Below are positions 18,201-27,018 of a stretch of 49,434 nt of DNA, in pieces. The notes beneath the pieces were generated by a model. That model had not been told where the DNA came from. It made no database searches and worked only from the letters and a program-made list of their open reading frames with translations. The stretch is taken from NCBI GenBank assembly GCA_016291595.1, contig JAEEXN010000011.1:1-49434 (forward strand), read 5' to 3'. The position numbers and the translations under genes were made by a program. How positions within the stretch are numbered: the first letter of the stretch is position 1; the number at the start of each line of letters is the position of its first letter. Origin of the DNA: Prevotella sp. (GTDB lineage: Bacteria; Bacteroidota; Bacteroidia; Bacteroidales; Bacteroidaceae).

Positions 18201-18554
18201 TACAACAAGGTTGAGAACATTACCACAGCCAAGATGCTCGAGAACCAAGACAAGAGGGCATTGTACGACCGCTGGCAGTATGTTGGCCATGAGGCTAAGT
18301 TCAAGGCTATCTCTCAAACAGAGATTACTCCAATTTCCTCTCGTTTCATCGAGGACAATAACGTACTGTCGGGTGAGTCTGTTTCCATCGGCTATGAAAA
18401 CCATGGCGAATGGCTGAAAAAGATTGGAGCCTCCGTTCTTACATTCAAGGTTTATATGAATGACTTCTTCAGAATTTCCACGGTGAAAAACGAAAGGGGT
18501 ATTGACTATCCTTTTGCCCGCTCCGTATCATTCTCATTGGGATTACGTTTCTGA
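15240..18554 (+). CDS. SusC-like TonB-dependent transporter with STN domain
   Basis: An outer-membrane importer of about 1100 residues. The ATG at 15240 gives a standard signal peptide (MSKTKTLILLSLMQMFALIA); ATG 15219 and TTG 15210 are alternatives. Domains in order: STN (secretin/TonB short N-terminal; VTLNMTDVTVRQLFEEVRKQ), a carboxypeptidase-D-like beta-sandwich (ISGYVRDEAGEPLMGVPVSI), plug (ELGGVVVTGIYNRNKESFTG; ASITILKDAAATAIYGSKAA) and a C-terminal barrel ending in FSLGLRF. With the SusD and two lipoproteins downstream it should form a lidded pedal-bin complex. Operon content (DUF4843, PKD-like) resembles Bacteroides SusCD systems reported to carry peptides, so oligopeptide import is the favoured guess. 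STN domains usually talk to an anti-sigma factor; none is encoded here. Confidence 0.92.
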   Translation: MSKTKTLILLSLMQMFALIALAQNTIADKRVTLNMTDVTVRQLFEEVRKQTGLSFIYSSELPKALSTVTLKAQNTPITQVLDDVTRQIGCTYEMEGSSVMIKARPNPREASGHMRKISGYVRDEAGEPLMGVPVSIGDEQIRSVTDMEGFYSFPIPIGATTLKFSYVGLGTEYVQIAQGNTDVKRDVVLRSDNELGGVVVTGIYNRNKESFTGSATTFDSGELKMVGNQNLLQSLKTLDPSFAIVENETFGSDPNRLPDVEVRGKTSIVGLTEENFVNPNQPLFILDGFESTLSTINDLDMDRVASITILKDAAATAIYGSKAANGVIVVETKKPEPGQLRVNYFGNFSVTYADLSDYNLMNSTEKLEFEKLSGYFGQLDENNQITDESNQMRYNLTLAEIKRGVDTYWINEPLRMAFSQKHTLFLEGGSGDMLYGVGVGYGNTQGVMKESGKDLVNGNIKLIYRKKKFSLANNLNLDYSKADRETVPFSRYARANPYFRKYNESGQPDMLLTSIEYKDMDMLARTTKKFYNPLYDNEQNNYNQTNTHGFTNNLELGWMIVEGLRARAKIGIGWSTAKGEIFKSPFLSDYVEADRLNKGQYTESTNNKKNYNGEVSLSYTKIFAQKHHLNAIIGLRFSDDKVTYSQYAVRGFIDDEFRNPSFAIGYPEGEKSVYYDTQKRSSSLFFNAGYTFDNRYLADLNLRRDGSSVFGADNHFSTTWSVGFGWNIHNEPFMKSVGWLDYFKLRASVGNPGNQNFDDYVSMRIYGYNNNYSSPFGATVYVTNLGNRGLDWQQTLDMNIGFDLMLFDSRLKCYFDYFDKITDPLLVSIGVPESTGTSTVLRNLGTQETKGVTLVLNYAIIKKNDLLWSANLNMRHMTTKYKDIGNSLGIYNNANKSRNLTRFYDGGSPYDLWAVRSNGIDPMTGREVFVNKNDNQTFLHDYDDEVVCGNTEPDVEGVIGTSFYYKGFTASINLRYRLGGQIFMNTLYNKVENITTAKMLENQDKRALYDRWQYVGHEAKFKAISQTEITPISSRFIEDNNVLSGESVSIGYENHGEWLKKIGASVLTFKVYMNDFFRISTVKNERGIDYPFARSVSFSLGLRF

Positions 18555-18594
18555 CTAAAAATCTTTTATTTGTATGAACATAAATTGTAATGAT

Positions 18595-20055
18595 ATGAAT
18601 AATAAGCGATTGATTATAAACGGTTTGCTGGCACTCTTACTGGTAACAACCGCCTCTTGTGAGTCATGGATTAGTGTCGAGCCTTCCGACCGCCTAACAG
18701 AAGATGAGGTGTTTTCTTCCCAGAAAGGATTCCTACAATCATTGAATGGCATCTATGCAGAAATGAACAATACCAATGTCTATGGAGGAAATCTGTCCGT
18801 TGGGGTCGTAGATGTGCTGGCTCAGTATTACGATGGCGGCACAGACAATTCGTATGCCTATTATTATTACTCCAGATACGACTATACGGCCACGTCGGCA
18901 AAAGCCACTTTCGCCAGTGTGTGGTCAAAAATGTATTCCCTTATATCAAGCGTTAACATTCTTCTTGAGAAATGCGATCAAGCTGATTTCCTAACGCCAC
19001 AATACCAGAGAATTATCAAGGGTGAGGCACTGGCCTTGCGTGCCATGCTGCACCTTGACCTGCTGCGTCTCTACGGTCCTGTCATGCCCGCCAATGGTTC
19101 CGAGAAGGCTATTCCTTATGTCACCGTGGCAGATCAGAGTATTCAGGACATACTCACGGGTGATGTCGTTATCGGGAAGGTTCTTCAGGATCTGAACGAG
19201 GCTTCTGGGCTGCTCGCATCAACCGACCCCGTGCTGACTGATGGGGTGAGGAACAATCCGCAAAACGGTGAGAACATCGATTTCTGCTACAGGCAGTACC
19301 GTCTGAACTATTTTGCCGTACAGGTCCTTCTCGCCCGTGCCCATTTATGGAATGGCAATAAGGCGGAGGCGCTCGCCATTGCCGAGGATGCCATCTCTAA
19401 GGCGGGACCGTTGTTCCCGTTCACAACCGTCGCCACAGCTACGGGAGCCTATCCAGACAGGATGTTCTCCTCCGAGGTGATATTCTCCTTGTACAACACC
19501 AACCGGATAAATGTGTTCAGGAAATATTTTGCTCCAACACTCGAGACGCGGAATATTCTTTCTTTCGCTGGCACACTTGATTCTGGACGTGTCCCTGAGC
19601 TTTACGACTCGCAGAACGATTTGAGGTATAAGATGTGGTCAGCCTCTGCCGAGGGAGACAACGACCTGATATTCAACAAGTACGAGGATGTGGCTTTGAA
19701 GGACGGCTCTACCAGCCATTATTGCTATATGATGCCCCTCATCCGCCTGAGTGAGTTGTATTTGATAGCGGCTGAGTGTGAGACGGACTTCAGCAAGGCT
19801 CTCTCTTATGTCAATACGCTTAGAAATAAGCGCAACTGCCCAAGTTTGGCGCCAGCCGACGCGGAGGCATTAATGAGCGTCATTATGTCTGAGTTCCGCA
19901 AAGAGACGATAGGCGAGGGGCAGATGTTCTTCTTTTACAAGCGTCATGCTATGCAGAATATTCCAAACGGCTCAGCGACGTCTGGCGATATGAACATGTT
20001 GCTGAAGAATTATGTTGTTCCTATTCCCGAGAGTGAGATAGATAACAGATTGTAA
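18595..20055 (+). CDS. SusD/RagB-like surface lipoprotein
   Basis: A 486-residue lipoprotein with lipobox TTASC (Cys22 from ATG 18595; an ATG at 18574 adds seven residues before the positive N-region). The mature start SWISVEPSDRLTEDEVFSS and the helical region GEALALRAMLHLDLLRLYGP are classic SusD/RagB signatures, as is the late RLSELYLIAAE helix. It acts as the ligand-binding lid on the SusC barrel encoded 40 bases upstream. The length is on the short side, typical of non-starch SusD proteins. Confidence 0.92.
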   Translation: MNNKRLIINGLLALLLVTTASCESWISVEPSDRLTEDEVFSSQKGFLQSLNGIYAEMNNTNVYGGNLSVGVVDVLAQYYDGGTDNSYAYYYYSRYDYTATSAKATFASVWSKMYSLISSVNILLEKCDQADFLTPQYQRIIKGEALALRAMLHLDLLRLYGPVMPANGSEKAIPYVTVADQSIQDILTGDVVIGKVLQDLNEASGLLASTDPVLTDGVRNNPQNGENIDFCYRQYRLNYFAVQVLLARAHLWNGNKAEALAIAEDAISKAGPLFPFTTVATATGAYPDRMFSSEVIFSLYNTNRINVFRKYFAPTLETRNILSFAGTLDSGRVPELYDSQNDLRYKMWSASAEGDNDLIFNKYEDVALKDGSTSHYCYMMPLIRLSELYLIAAECETDFSKALSYVNTLRNKRNCPSLAPADAEALMSVIMSEFRKETIGEGQMFFFYKRHAMQNIPNGSATSGDMNMLLKNYVVPIPESEIDNRL

Positions 20056-20074
20056 ATGAATAATTCGAAGTGAG

Positions 20075-20929
20075 ATGATGAAAAGAATACCTATATTGCT
20101 CGTTTGCTCCTTTTTGCTTTCTTGGCTCTTGCAGGCATGTGAGCGGGAATTGATGGATTATCAAGGAAAGCCGGGCGTTTATTTTGCCGTTCAGCATGGT
20201 TTTGCGGGCGGTAATGAGACCATATGGCCGTTTCAGCCCAAGTCCAATATCGAGTTTTTCAAGATTCTGGAGGATGAGGTAACCGTGAATGTGAAGGTGA
20301 TGGCTACCGGTTCTGTATCCGACCAGGATCGTCCGTTCCGTGTGGAGATTAATCCAGACTCTACGAATGCGACCGTTGGCGTTCACTACGAGGCACTTTC
20401 CGGCAACTACGTCATTCCCGCAGGTCAAGCTTATGGCTATGTTCCGGTCACCGTACGAAGAACGCCGGATATGCAGGAGAAGGATATTATGATTGGGCTC
20501 CGCCTGATTGCCAATGAGTATTTTGAGCTTGCATTTCCCGAATGGCACGCGGTGGAGGACCTTTATTACGGTGATGTTGTCGAGACCTTTGATGCCAGTC
20601 TTCACACGCTGGTGGTGAACGACGTGATGACTAAGCCGTCGCAATGGAGCGGTCAAGCTACCGACTCTGGCGAGGAAGCGGGCTTGTTCGGCGAGTTCTC
20701 GAGAAAGAAACTGGAGCTGATGTGCAAGCTTTGCGATGTGACCTATGAGGACTTCTGTGACTCGAACATTATGATTACCCTGTTGAAGTATGAGATTAGG
20801 AATACGGTCGCGAGATATCTTATCAAGTCTCTGGACGACGGACATCCGGTCCTCGAGGATGACGGGCGGCTGATGTGGGTTGGCACTTGCCCGTGGAAAT
20901 CATATTTGGGGGTACCTTATATCCTGTAA
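20075..20929 (+). CDS. DUF4843-family surface lipoprotein
   Basis: A 284-residue lipoprotein (lipobox LLQAC, Cys22) whose sequence matches the DUF4843 type: YFAVQHGF near the N-terminus, then beta-rich DRPFRVEINPDSTNATVGVHY and a C-terminal helical part. DUF4843 proteins accompany SusCD pairs that also have a PKD-like lipoprotein. The likely role is as an accessory subunit sitting on the transporter lid. It lies 19 bases after susD, in the same operon. Confidence 0.8.
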   Translation: MMKRIPILLVCSFLLSWLLQACERELMDYQGKPGVYFAVQHGFAGGNETIWPFQPKSNIEFFKILEDEVTVNVKVMATGSVSDQDRPFRVEINPDSTNATVGVHYEALSGNYVIPAGQAYGYVPVTVRRTPDMQEKDIMIGLRLIANEYFELAFPEWHAVEDLYYGDVVETFDASLHTLVVNDVMTKPSQWSGQATDSGEEAGLFGEFSRKKLELMCKLCDVTYEDFCDSNIMITLLKYEIRNTVARYLIKSLDDGHPVLEDDGRLMWVGTCPWKSYLGVPYIL

Positions 20930-20948
20930 TCATGTACAATAAAAACAA

Positions 20949-22505
20949 ATGGCTATGAGAAGAATCTGTTTAGTATTTGCCGTTTTTTGCCTATTGGCAC
21001 AGAGTTGTACGGAAGACAAGGGCAATTATGATTATGTTGCGATCAACGAGGTGGAGTTCGGCAATATCAATGACGAATACATGGTTATGACCAATTCCAC
21101 CATATTGGATATAAACCCGGTGATCACCATGAGCGAGGGGGTGAACCCCGATTCAGAGCGGTTCCAATACGAGTGGTTATGCGTTGCCCAAAACGGCACA
21201 AAATACACACTTGCCACGACGAGGGTCATTAGTACGGTGGTCAGCCTCCCGACAGGCGCGTATACGCTTTACTTGAAAGTGAAGGACACCGTCACCGATG
21301 TGCAATGGATGACGTATACTGCTCTCACCGTTGGTACAATCTTTACGCGGGGCATCCTCTTGATGGGTGAAGACGAGGAGGGTAATGCCGACGCACAGAT
21401 GGTATCTATGGCATCCGACACCACCGTGGTCAGGAATATTCTGAAGAACAGTGGCTTGCCTCGGTTGAAAGGTCCTGTGGCGTTCATTCATACCGGCAGA
21501 CCTTATAGCAGCAGTTACGACGTGGCAGTGAAGGTGTGGGTGATGACCGAGTCGGGCTCCTATTGGCTTGACCGAGAGTCGATGTTAGGGACGACAGAGA
21601 ATCACGTCGGAAAGATTATCTATACCTCAGCGGTGCCCAAGGACAACCTTTGCGTAGTCGATGTGGCTCCACAAGTTATCGATATCACGGGAGGACTGGG
21701 TAATAATTTCTATCGGGCGCTGGTCACTAGCAATGGGCTCGTTTTCACCACCAGCATGGGCACGAATAAGGACAACTATCTAGACCCCGTGAATCGGCTG
21801 AGCGCCTCGTCAACCGATTTCCTGCCTGCTTTTCCTTTCCTTTTCTATCCTTTGAAGAACTTTTATGGAGTGGTGTGGTACGACACCATCAACAACCGCT
21901 TCCTTAGGGCCACAAACACCAGCACTTTCTCCTATGAATTGGTCGACCAACCGGCCGATCCTTTCCCCTGGAATCAGGGCTCTACGGGACGGCAGCTCAT
22001 CTATGGCGAAAATACCTTCAACAAGGATGGCGGCAAGAGCTCAGGCAACTCATTCGCCTTGATGAAAGACCAACAGGGCAACTTCTTCATTTACAAAATG
22101 TATGCATATGGAAGTAAACCCGAGAAGATTGGCGCTTATCAGGTCAACACCTCCATCGCCACGGGCTTTGTCAATGCCACTATGTTTGCATTCTCGTCGC
22201 TCCGGACGGTGCTCTTCTATATGTCGGGTAATAAGCTTTACGCTTACGATTATGACCCAGGCAACGAGAAATGTTATTCGTTCGATGTGGGTGGAGGCGA
22301 AATCACTATGGTCAAGTTCGATACACAAATCAGACCTGATGTCAATGCCCTCTATGTGGCTACCTACGACAGTGCCAATAAGGGACGGCTGGTGCGCTAC
22401 GTGGTGAATACAAACCCAAATTCGGTTACTATCAAGGCAGATGCCGAGAATACCTGGGATGGTCTGACCAAAATCAAGAACATTAGCTGGAGGGCCCTGA
22501 AATGA
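20949..22505 (+). CDS. PKD-like-family surface lipoprotein
   Basis: A 518-residue lipoprotein (lipobox LAQSC, Cys20). The N-terminus CTEDKGNYDYVAINEVEFGN and the Ig/PKD-like region FQYEWLCVAQNG...TYTLYLKVKD are typical of the Bacteroidota PKD-like lipoprotein family; the C-terminal 350 residues look like a beta-propeller-like or repeat beta domain. It is probably a second accessory surface protein of the SusCD complex. Its TGA overlaps the ATG of the next gene by four bases, showing translational coupling. Confidence 0.78.
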   Translation: MAMRRICLVFAVFCLLAQSCTEDKGNYDYVAINEVEFGNINDEYMVMTNSTILDINPVITMSEGVNPDSERFQYEWLCVAQNGTKYTLATTRVISTVVSLPTGAYTLYLKVKDTVTDVQWMTYTALTVGTIFTRGILLMGEDEEGNADAQMVSMASDTTVVRNILKNSGLPRLKGPVAFIHTGRPYSSSYDVAVKVWVMTESGSYWLDRESMLGTTENHVGKIIYTSAVPKDNLCVVDVAPQVIDITGGLGNNFYRALVTSNGLVFTTSMGTNKDNYLDPVNRLSASSTDFLPAFPFLFYPLKNFYGVVWYDTINNRFLRATNTSTFSYELVDQPADPFPWNQGSTGRQLIYGENTFNKDGGKSSGNSFALMKDQQGNFFIYKMYAYGSKPEKIGAYQVNTSIATGFVNATMFAFSSLRTVLFYMSGNKLYAYDYDPGNEKCYSFDVGGGEITMVKFDTQIRPDVNALYVATYDSANKGRLVRYVVNTNPNSVTIKADAENTWDGLTKIKNISWRALK

Positions 22506-23590
22506 TAATCCGACTGTTGATGGGCATGTTAGCACTAGTAGCGGCAGCCAATGCTCCCAAAGACTACAAGATTGAGGGCAGATGCCTCGATCCGAATGCC
22601 AGCGGTCAGGTAACTCTCATAGCCTACAACGATAACCAGAAACTCGATACCATCGGGAAAAGCACCATCTCTGGTGGGCGGTTTGTGATGACCGGCTCCG
22701 TGGCAAACCGTAAGGTCGGCTATTTGCTTATCAATGACCGGCTGAAAGACCATATACCCATTATTCTTGACGAAGGCAACTATCAGGTGCTGCTCGATGG
22801 CAATGTGGTCCTCTCGCTCACTGGTACCCTAGAGCAGAATGTCCTGAGCAAATATATTGAGACGCGCGTGGCTCAATGTAAACTACTTGAGGAGTTTAGG
22901 TTTCGTCCCATCGCTGACAGGCGCAATGACTCTATCAGAAAGTACTATCGCGAGCGCGACAGCCTGATTGTCCTTCCGACAAAGAAGGCGCAGCTGAGAT
23001 TGCTCGAATCTTATCCTGACCGTTTTGCCAGCGCAGTATTCTTCAGCATGGACCTCAAGGAGAAAGGACTACAGGAACTTACTGCCATCTACGACAAACT
23101 TGACGGAGCTGGCAGGGATAATCCTCAGGCAATGAGAATTCTTGAGCGCATCAACCTGCTGAAAGCACTTGAGAAAGGAGCTGCTGCCCCGAATTTCTCT
23201 ATGAAGACGCCCACGGGTGAGACACTGACGTTGTACGACATTCCTGCCAAGGTGAAGATTATCGACTTCTGGGCCTCCTGGTGCTATCCCTGCCGGAAAG
23301 AGAACCCGCTGCTGGTGAAGCTCTATGAGAAATACCACTCTCAAGGTCTCGAGATCATCGGTATTTCGCTTGACGATAACCTTAAGAAATGGACAGATGC
23401 CATTCAGAAAGACAGCCTTCCGTATCTGCATGTTTCCGAGCTGAAAAAGTGGAAGTGTGAGGCTGTAACCCTTTACGACGTCAAGACCGTTCCCCACACT
23501 GTGGTAATTGATTGCAACAATCATGTGATTGCGCGGAACGTAAGAGGGGAGGCGCTTGCCCAACTGATAGCCCGGCTGTTTGAGCATTGA
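22502..23590 (+). CDS. Thioredoxin-like (TlpA/ResA) protein with DUF4369-type N-domain
   Basis: A 362-residue protein with a short signal peptide (MIIRLLMGMLALVAAANA, no lipobox). Residues about 22-110 form the beta-rich DUF4369-like domain (YKIEGRCLDPNASGQVTLIA); 115-215 are helical; 225-362 are a thioredoxin fold with the active site WCYPC (C261, C264) and a cis-Pro loop TVPHTVV. It would act as a periplasmic disulfide reductase or peroxidase-like protein. Thioredoxin-like proteins at the end of DUF4843/PKD SusCD operons are common; a role in handling cysteine-containing cargo or in maturing the complex is inference. Four-base overlap with the upstream gene. Confidence 0.85.
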   Translation: MIIRLLMGMLALVAAANAPKDYKIEGRCLDPNASGQVTLIAYNDNQKLDTIGKSTISGGRFVMTGSVANRKVGYLLINDRLKDHIPIILDEGNYQVLLDGNVVLSLTGTLEQNVLSKYIETRVAQCKLLEEFRFRPIADRRNDSIRKYYRERDSLIVLPTKKAQLRLLESYPDRFASAVFFSMDLKEKGLQELTAIYDKLDGAGRDNPQAMRILERINLLKALEKGAAAPNFSMKTPTGETLTLYDIPAKVKIIDFWASWCYPCRKENPLLVKLYEKYHSQGLEIIGISLDDNLKKWTDAIQKDSLPYLHVSELKKWKCEAVTLYDVKTVPHTVVIDCNNHVIARNVRGEALAQLIARLFEH

Positions 23591-23892
23591 GTATTGTCTG
23601 TTGAGCAATGAGCCTTTGTATTCGGATAGAGAACTCTGTTTGAGTGTGCCTGGAAACACTTTATATACGATGTTCCAACCGTTTGCCTGAACTAGAATAA
23701 AACACTCTACTTGAAGGTGTTGGGCATGCTTATAGAAAGTATATTCTATTTGATGGCCTTTCTGCTTCTGGGTAAAATGACTATCAAAGCTTTGCCAGCA
23801 ATGCAGAATCGGTTATATACTGCAATCCAATGAAGTGCTTGTTTCGGAAATGACAAAACAAAACTCTCCGTAAAAACTTTGTCTTTGATAAA
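23591..23892. other. Convergent intergenic region with short inverted repeats
   Basis: No gene is seen. Several small perfect inverted repeats are present: ACTC-TGTTT-GAGT, AGTGT-GCCTGGAA-ACACT, AACAC...GTGTT and ATAGAA-AGTATA-TTCTAT. None has the T-run of an intrinsic terminator. The style is like the repeats at 13267-13316 and 40431-40490, but the sequences are not the same. Confidence 0.35.
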
Positions 23893-25161
23893 CTATAGGA
23901 ACGGGGCCAGGATGTGGGCAAACCATCCGACGAATTTCTTCCAAGGAGTGCGCCATTTGTTCCACGTTTCTTTGGTCAGATAGAACGAGTCGGCCTTGTC
24001 GAGCTCGAACAGTCTGATAAGCTCCATAGTGGTGTTGCGGTCTATGATGACGGCGTTCTCCTCATAGTCCCATCGGAGACTTCGCGAGTTGAGGTTGGCG
24101 CTCCCCACGGTGCAGAAGCGTCCGTCAACCATGATGACCTTGGTGTGGTGGAATCCGGGTACGTAGATCCACACGTCGGCTCCTTGCTTCATGAGCTTGT
24201 GCACATTGTAGAACATGCAGTCGGGTGTCAGCGCGATGTCGCTTTTCTGCGATACCATCACCTCCATCTTGACGCCGCGTTTGAGGGCATTGCGCATCGC
24301 CTTCTTCAGCTTGTGACTGAGGGTGAGGTAGGGGTTGATGAGCTTAATGCTGTCCTTCGCGTCGTTAATGGCATTGGCGTAGAATTGCCGGATTATCTTG
24401 TTCGAAGTCCTAGGCTCCCGGTTGATAATGCCCACCATCTTGCGACCGGCGGTGGCGGTGGTATCAGGCTTGAGCTGGCTGAAGTGGGTAGGGGTTTTGC
24501 CTCCCTGATAGTACTTTGGGTCGGTGAGTCGCTCTTTGGTTACTTTATGCCAGATGTTAGCGAAGATGCGCTGGAGCATGTTTACCTCGGAGCCCTCGAT
24601 ACGGCAGTGCATGTCGCGCCACGAGCCCACCTGCTCGGTGCCGTTGATGTAGTAGTCGGCCACGTTCATGCCGCCCGTGTAAGCAATCTGCCCGTCGATG
24701 ACGACAATCTTTCGATGGTCGCGCGTGAAAACATGGTTAATCCAAGGGAAGCGCACGGGGTCGAACTCGTAGATCTGTACCCCTTTCGAGCGGATGGCCC
24801 TCAGGTGCTTCTTCTTCAGTGGACGGTTGTTGGAGTCGTTGCCGAAACCGTCGAAAAGCGCTCGCACCTCAACACCCTGTTCGCATTTTTCCTCAAGCAG
24901 GAGGAAGAGCTCGCGGGCGATGGAGTCGTTGCGGAAATTGAAATACTCGAGGTGAATGGATGAGCGTGCTTGGCGGATGGCCTCAAACATGTCGTCGAAC
25001 TTCTCTTGTCCACTCGTGAGCAAAGCGACTGAATTGTCGTGCGAGAACGTCACGCCCTCCTGCCGCAACTGGCTGACGATGAGGGAGTCGCTGGTTTGCG
25101 CCCGTGTGGTGGAGATGAACATGAGGAGGAGGACGAAAGCCGTGGTGGCCTTTCTCGCCAT
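23893..25161 (-). CDS. Phospholipase D-family protein (cardiolipin synthase-like), secreted
   Basis: A 422-residue protein with two HKD motifs: HRKIVVID (His149) and HHTKVIMVD (about His338), each followed by a Gly-rich GG or GSAN strand. That is the paired catalytic layout of cardiolipin synthase/phospholipase D. The start at 25161 gives a cleavable signal (MARKATTAFVLLLMFISTTRA) instead of the two membrane helices of classical ClsA, so the enzyme would be periplasmic. It is the last gene of an envelope operon with kdsD, kdsA and an MscS channel. It may act on phosphatidylglycerol; true substrate unknown. Confidence 0.85.
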   Translation of the reverse strand: MARKATTAFVLLLMFISTTRAQTSDSLIVSQLRQEGVTFSHDNSVALLTSGQEKFDDMFEAIRQARSSIHLEYFNFRNDSIARELFLLLEEKCEQGVEVRALFDGFGNDSNNRPLKKKHLRAIRSKGVQIYEFDPVRFPWINHVFTRDHRKIVVIDGQIAYTGGMNVADYYINGTEQVGSWRDMHCRIEGSEVNMLQRIFANIWHKVTKERLTDPKYYQGGKTPTHFSQLKPDTTATAGRKMVGIINREPRTSNKIIRQFYANAINDAKDSIKLINPYLTLSHKLKKAMRNALKRGVKMEVMVSQKSDIALTPDCMFYNVHKLMKQGADVWIYVPGFHHTKVIMVDGRFCTVGSANLNSRSLRWDYEENAVIIDRNTTMELIRLFELDKADSFYLTKETWNKWRTPWKKFVGWFAHILAPFL

Positions 25162-25215
25162 TTGTCTATTGAAAGGAAAAAACAAGAATTCTCTCATCGC
25201 ATTATACCCATTCGA

Positions 25216-26172
25216 TTATATCATGCACGAATAGTGATCGACAACGCCGAGCAGATGGTTCCCTTGGTCTACCACCAGTACGGTGTGAATCTTGTATTTC
25301 TGCATGATTTTCTGTATCTCGGTCACTTTAGTCGTCGGGAGCACACACTTGGGCTTGCGAGTCATGATGTCGCTCACGGTGTGATTGAAGAACTCTGCCT
25401 GCCATTTCTCCATGGCACGACGGATGTCGCCATCGGTGATAAGACCTGAAACCTTGTCGTTCTCGAGCGATACGCCCAGTCCCAGTTTTCCTTTGCTCAC
25501 GTGGATGATTGCCTCGCCTAGGTGCATGTCGGCAGGAATGACAGGCAGATCATCGGAGCGCATCACATCGTTGGCTGTAGTCAGCAGGCGCTTGCCCAAC
25601 TCGCCGCCTGGATGGAACTGGGCAAAGTCTTGTGGCCGGAAGTTACGCTTCTCCATGAGTGCGATGGCCAGGGCGTCGCCCATGACCAGTTGCGCGGTAG
25701 TAGAGCTGGTGGGGGCGAGGTTGAGGGGGCATGCCTCTTTCTTCACTTTGACACAAAGGTGCACCTGTGAGTATTTGGCCAGCAGGGATTGCGGGTTGCC
25801 AGTCATACCGATGATGGGGATGTGCATGTGGAGCACCATAGGGATGAAACGCAGAAGTTCGTCGGTCTGTCCGGAGTTGCTGATGGCCAGGACGACATCG
25901 TCGGGAGTCATCACGCCCAGGTCTCCGTGGAACACATCGAGCGGATTGGTAAAGAACGACGGTGTGCCAGTGCTGGAGAGCGTGGCTGCAATTTTCTCGC
26001 CAATGTTCCCGCTTTTGCCCACACCTGTAACGATGACTTTCCCCTTGCATTGGAAAATCAAGTTGACGGCTTGCTCAAAGGCGTCAAAGTCGATTTGCGG
26101 TATCAAGTCGAGCACGGCTTGTGCCTCATCCTTGATGGCCTGAATAGCATATTCTCGAATAGTTTTTTGCAT
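25216..26172 (-). CDS. kdsD: Arabinose-5-phosphate isomerase
   Basis: A 318-residue cytoplasmic isomerase making D-arabinose 5-phosphate from ribulose 5-phosphate, the first step to Kdo of lipopolysaccharide. A SIS domain (residues about 35-180; VTGVGKSGNIGEKIAATLSS, AISNSGQTDELL) is followed by two CBS domains (about 205-318; VSGLITDGDIRRAM, MQKYKIHTVLVVD). The layout and length match KdsD/KpsF. kdsA lies 39 bases upstream, so substrate and consumer enzymes are co-transcribed. Confidence 0.94.
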   Translation of the reverse strand: MQKTIREYAIQAIKDEAQAVLDLIPQIDFDAFEQAVNLIFQCKGKVIVTGVGKSGNIGEKIAATLSSTGTPSFFTNPLDVFHGDLGVMTPDDVVLAISNSGQTDELLRFIPMVLHMHIPIIGMTGNPQSLLAKYSQVHLCVKVKKEACPLNLAPTSSTTAQLVMGDALAIALMEKRNFRPQDFAQFHPGGELGKRLLTTANDVMRSDDLPVIPADMHLGEAIIHVSKGKLGLGVSLENDKVSGLITDGDIRRAMEKWQAEFFNHTVSDIMTRKPKCVLPTTKVTEIQKIMQKYKIHTVLVVDQGNHLLGVVDHYSCMI

Positions 26173-26211
26173 GAAACAATCTGTCGTGAATGTCGATGAA
26201 ATGATAATAGG

Positions 26212-26970
26212 TTAATCTGTCAGCTTACGGATGAGCGCCTCCAGTTGGTCGAGGGGCAGCATGTTGGGCCCGTCGCTTAAGGCCTTGTCGGGGTCAGGGT
26301 GTACTTCAAAGAAGTAGCCTGTGGCGCCGAATGCCTTTGCTGCTTTGGCCATTGCAGGTACGAACTTACGGTCACCGGAAGTCTTGCCGCCACCAGCACC
26401 AGGTCTCTGCACACTATGGGTACAATCCATGATGACTGTCGGCACGATATCGAGCATGTCGGTGATATTGCGGAAATCGACCACCAGATTGTTATATCCG
26501 AAGCAGTTGCCACGCTCGGTGAGCCACACCTCTTTCGCGCCAGCCTGGATAGCTTTCTCAACTGGGAACCTCATGTCGGCGCCTGAGAGGAACTGCGCTT
26601 TCTTGATGTTCACGATACGGCCCGTCTGAGCGGCAGCGACCAACAGGTCGGTCTGACGGCACAGAAACGCCGGAATCTGAAGAACGTCGCACACCTCGGC
26701 GACATACTGAGCTTGGCAGCTCTCGTGGATATCTGTGAGGATGCGCAATCCGTATTTCTCTTTGACGTGAGCCAGCATCTGTAATCCCCGTTCCAAACCA
26801 GGTCCCCGGAAAGAATGGATGGAGGTGCGGTTGGCCTTGTCGAACGAGGCCTTGAAAATGATATCAACACCTAACCTCTGGTTGATTTCAACCAACTTTG
26901 CGGCTACAGTATCTAATAATTCCTGCGACTCGATGACGCATGGGCCTGCTATGAATATAGGTTTCATCAT
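26212..26970 (-). CDS. kdsA: 3-deoxy-8-phosphooctulonate synthase (Kdo-8-P synthase)
   Basis: A 252-residue enzyme that condenses arabinose 5-phosphate with phosphoenolpyruvate. Family motifs are FIAGPCVIES, FKASFDKANRTS, GLRILTDIHE and MDCTHSVQRPG. Cys11 in the IAGPC motif marks the metal-dependent class (Aquifex type) rather than the metal-free class that has Asn there. It is slightly shorter than the E. coli enzyme, normal for this class. Start at 26970 or the next Met at 26967. Confidence 0.95.
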   Translation of the reverse strand: MMKPIFIAGPCVIESQELLDTVAAKLVEINQRLGVDIIFKASFDKANRTSIHSFRGPGLERGLQMLAHVKEKYGLRILTDIHESCQAQYVAEVCDVLQIPAFLCRQTDLLVAAAQTGRIVNIKKAQFLSGADMRFPVEKAIQAGAKEVWLTERGNCFGYNNLVVDFRNITDMLDIVPTVIMDCTHSVQRPGAGGGKTSGDRKFVPAMAKAAKAFGATGYFFEVHPDPDKALSDGPNMLPLDQLEALIRKLTD

Positions 26971-27018
26971 ATCTCATACATTTATATTATTGGCCATTGA
27001 ACGTTGACCATTGAATTC

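Noticed and set aside
20021..20845. Open frame of about 274 codons on the minus strand
   Set aside because: Antisense to the DUF4843 lipoprotein gene inside a tight operon; no recognisable protein features.
23914..24963. Long open frame on the plus strand (about 349 codons)
   Set aside because: It lies antisense to the phospholipase D-like gene, whose HKD motifs are clear. The antisense translation shows no domain or signal and is a shadow of biased codon use.
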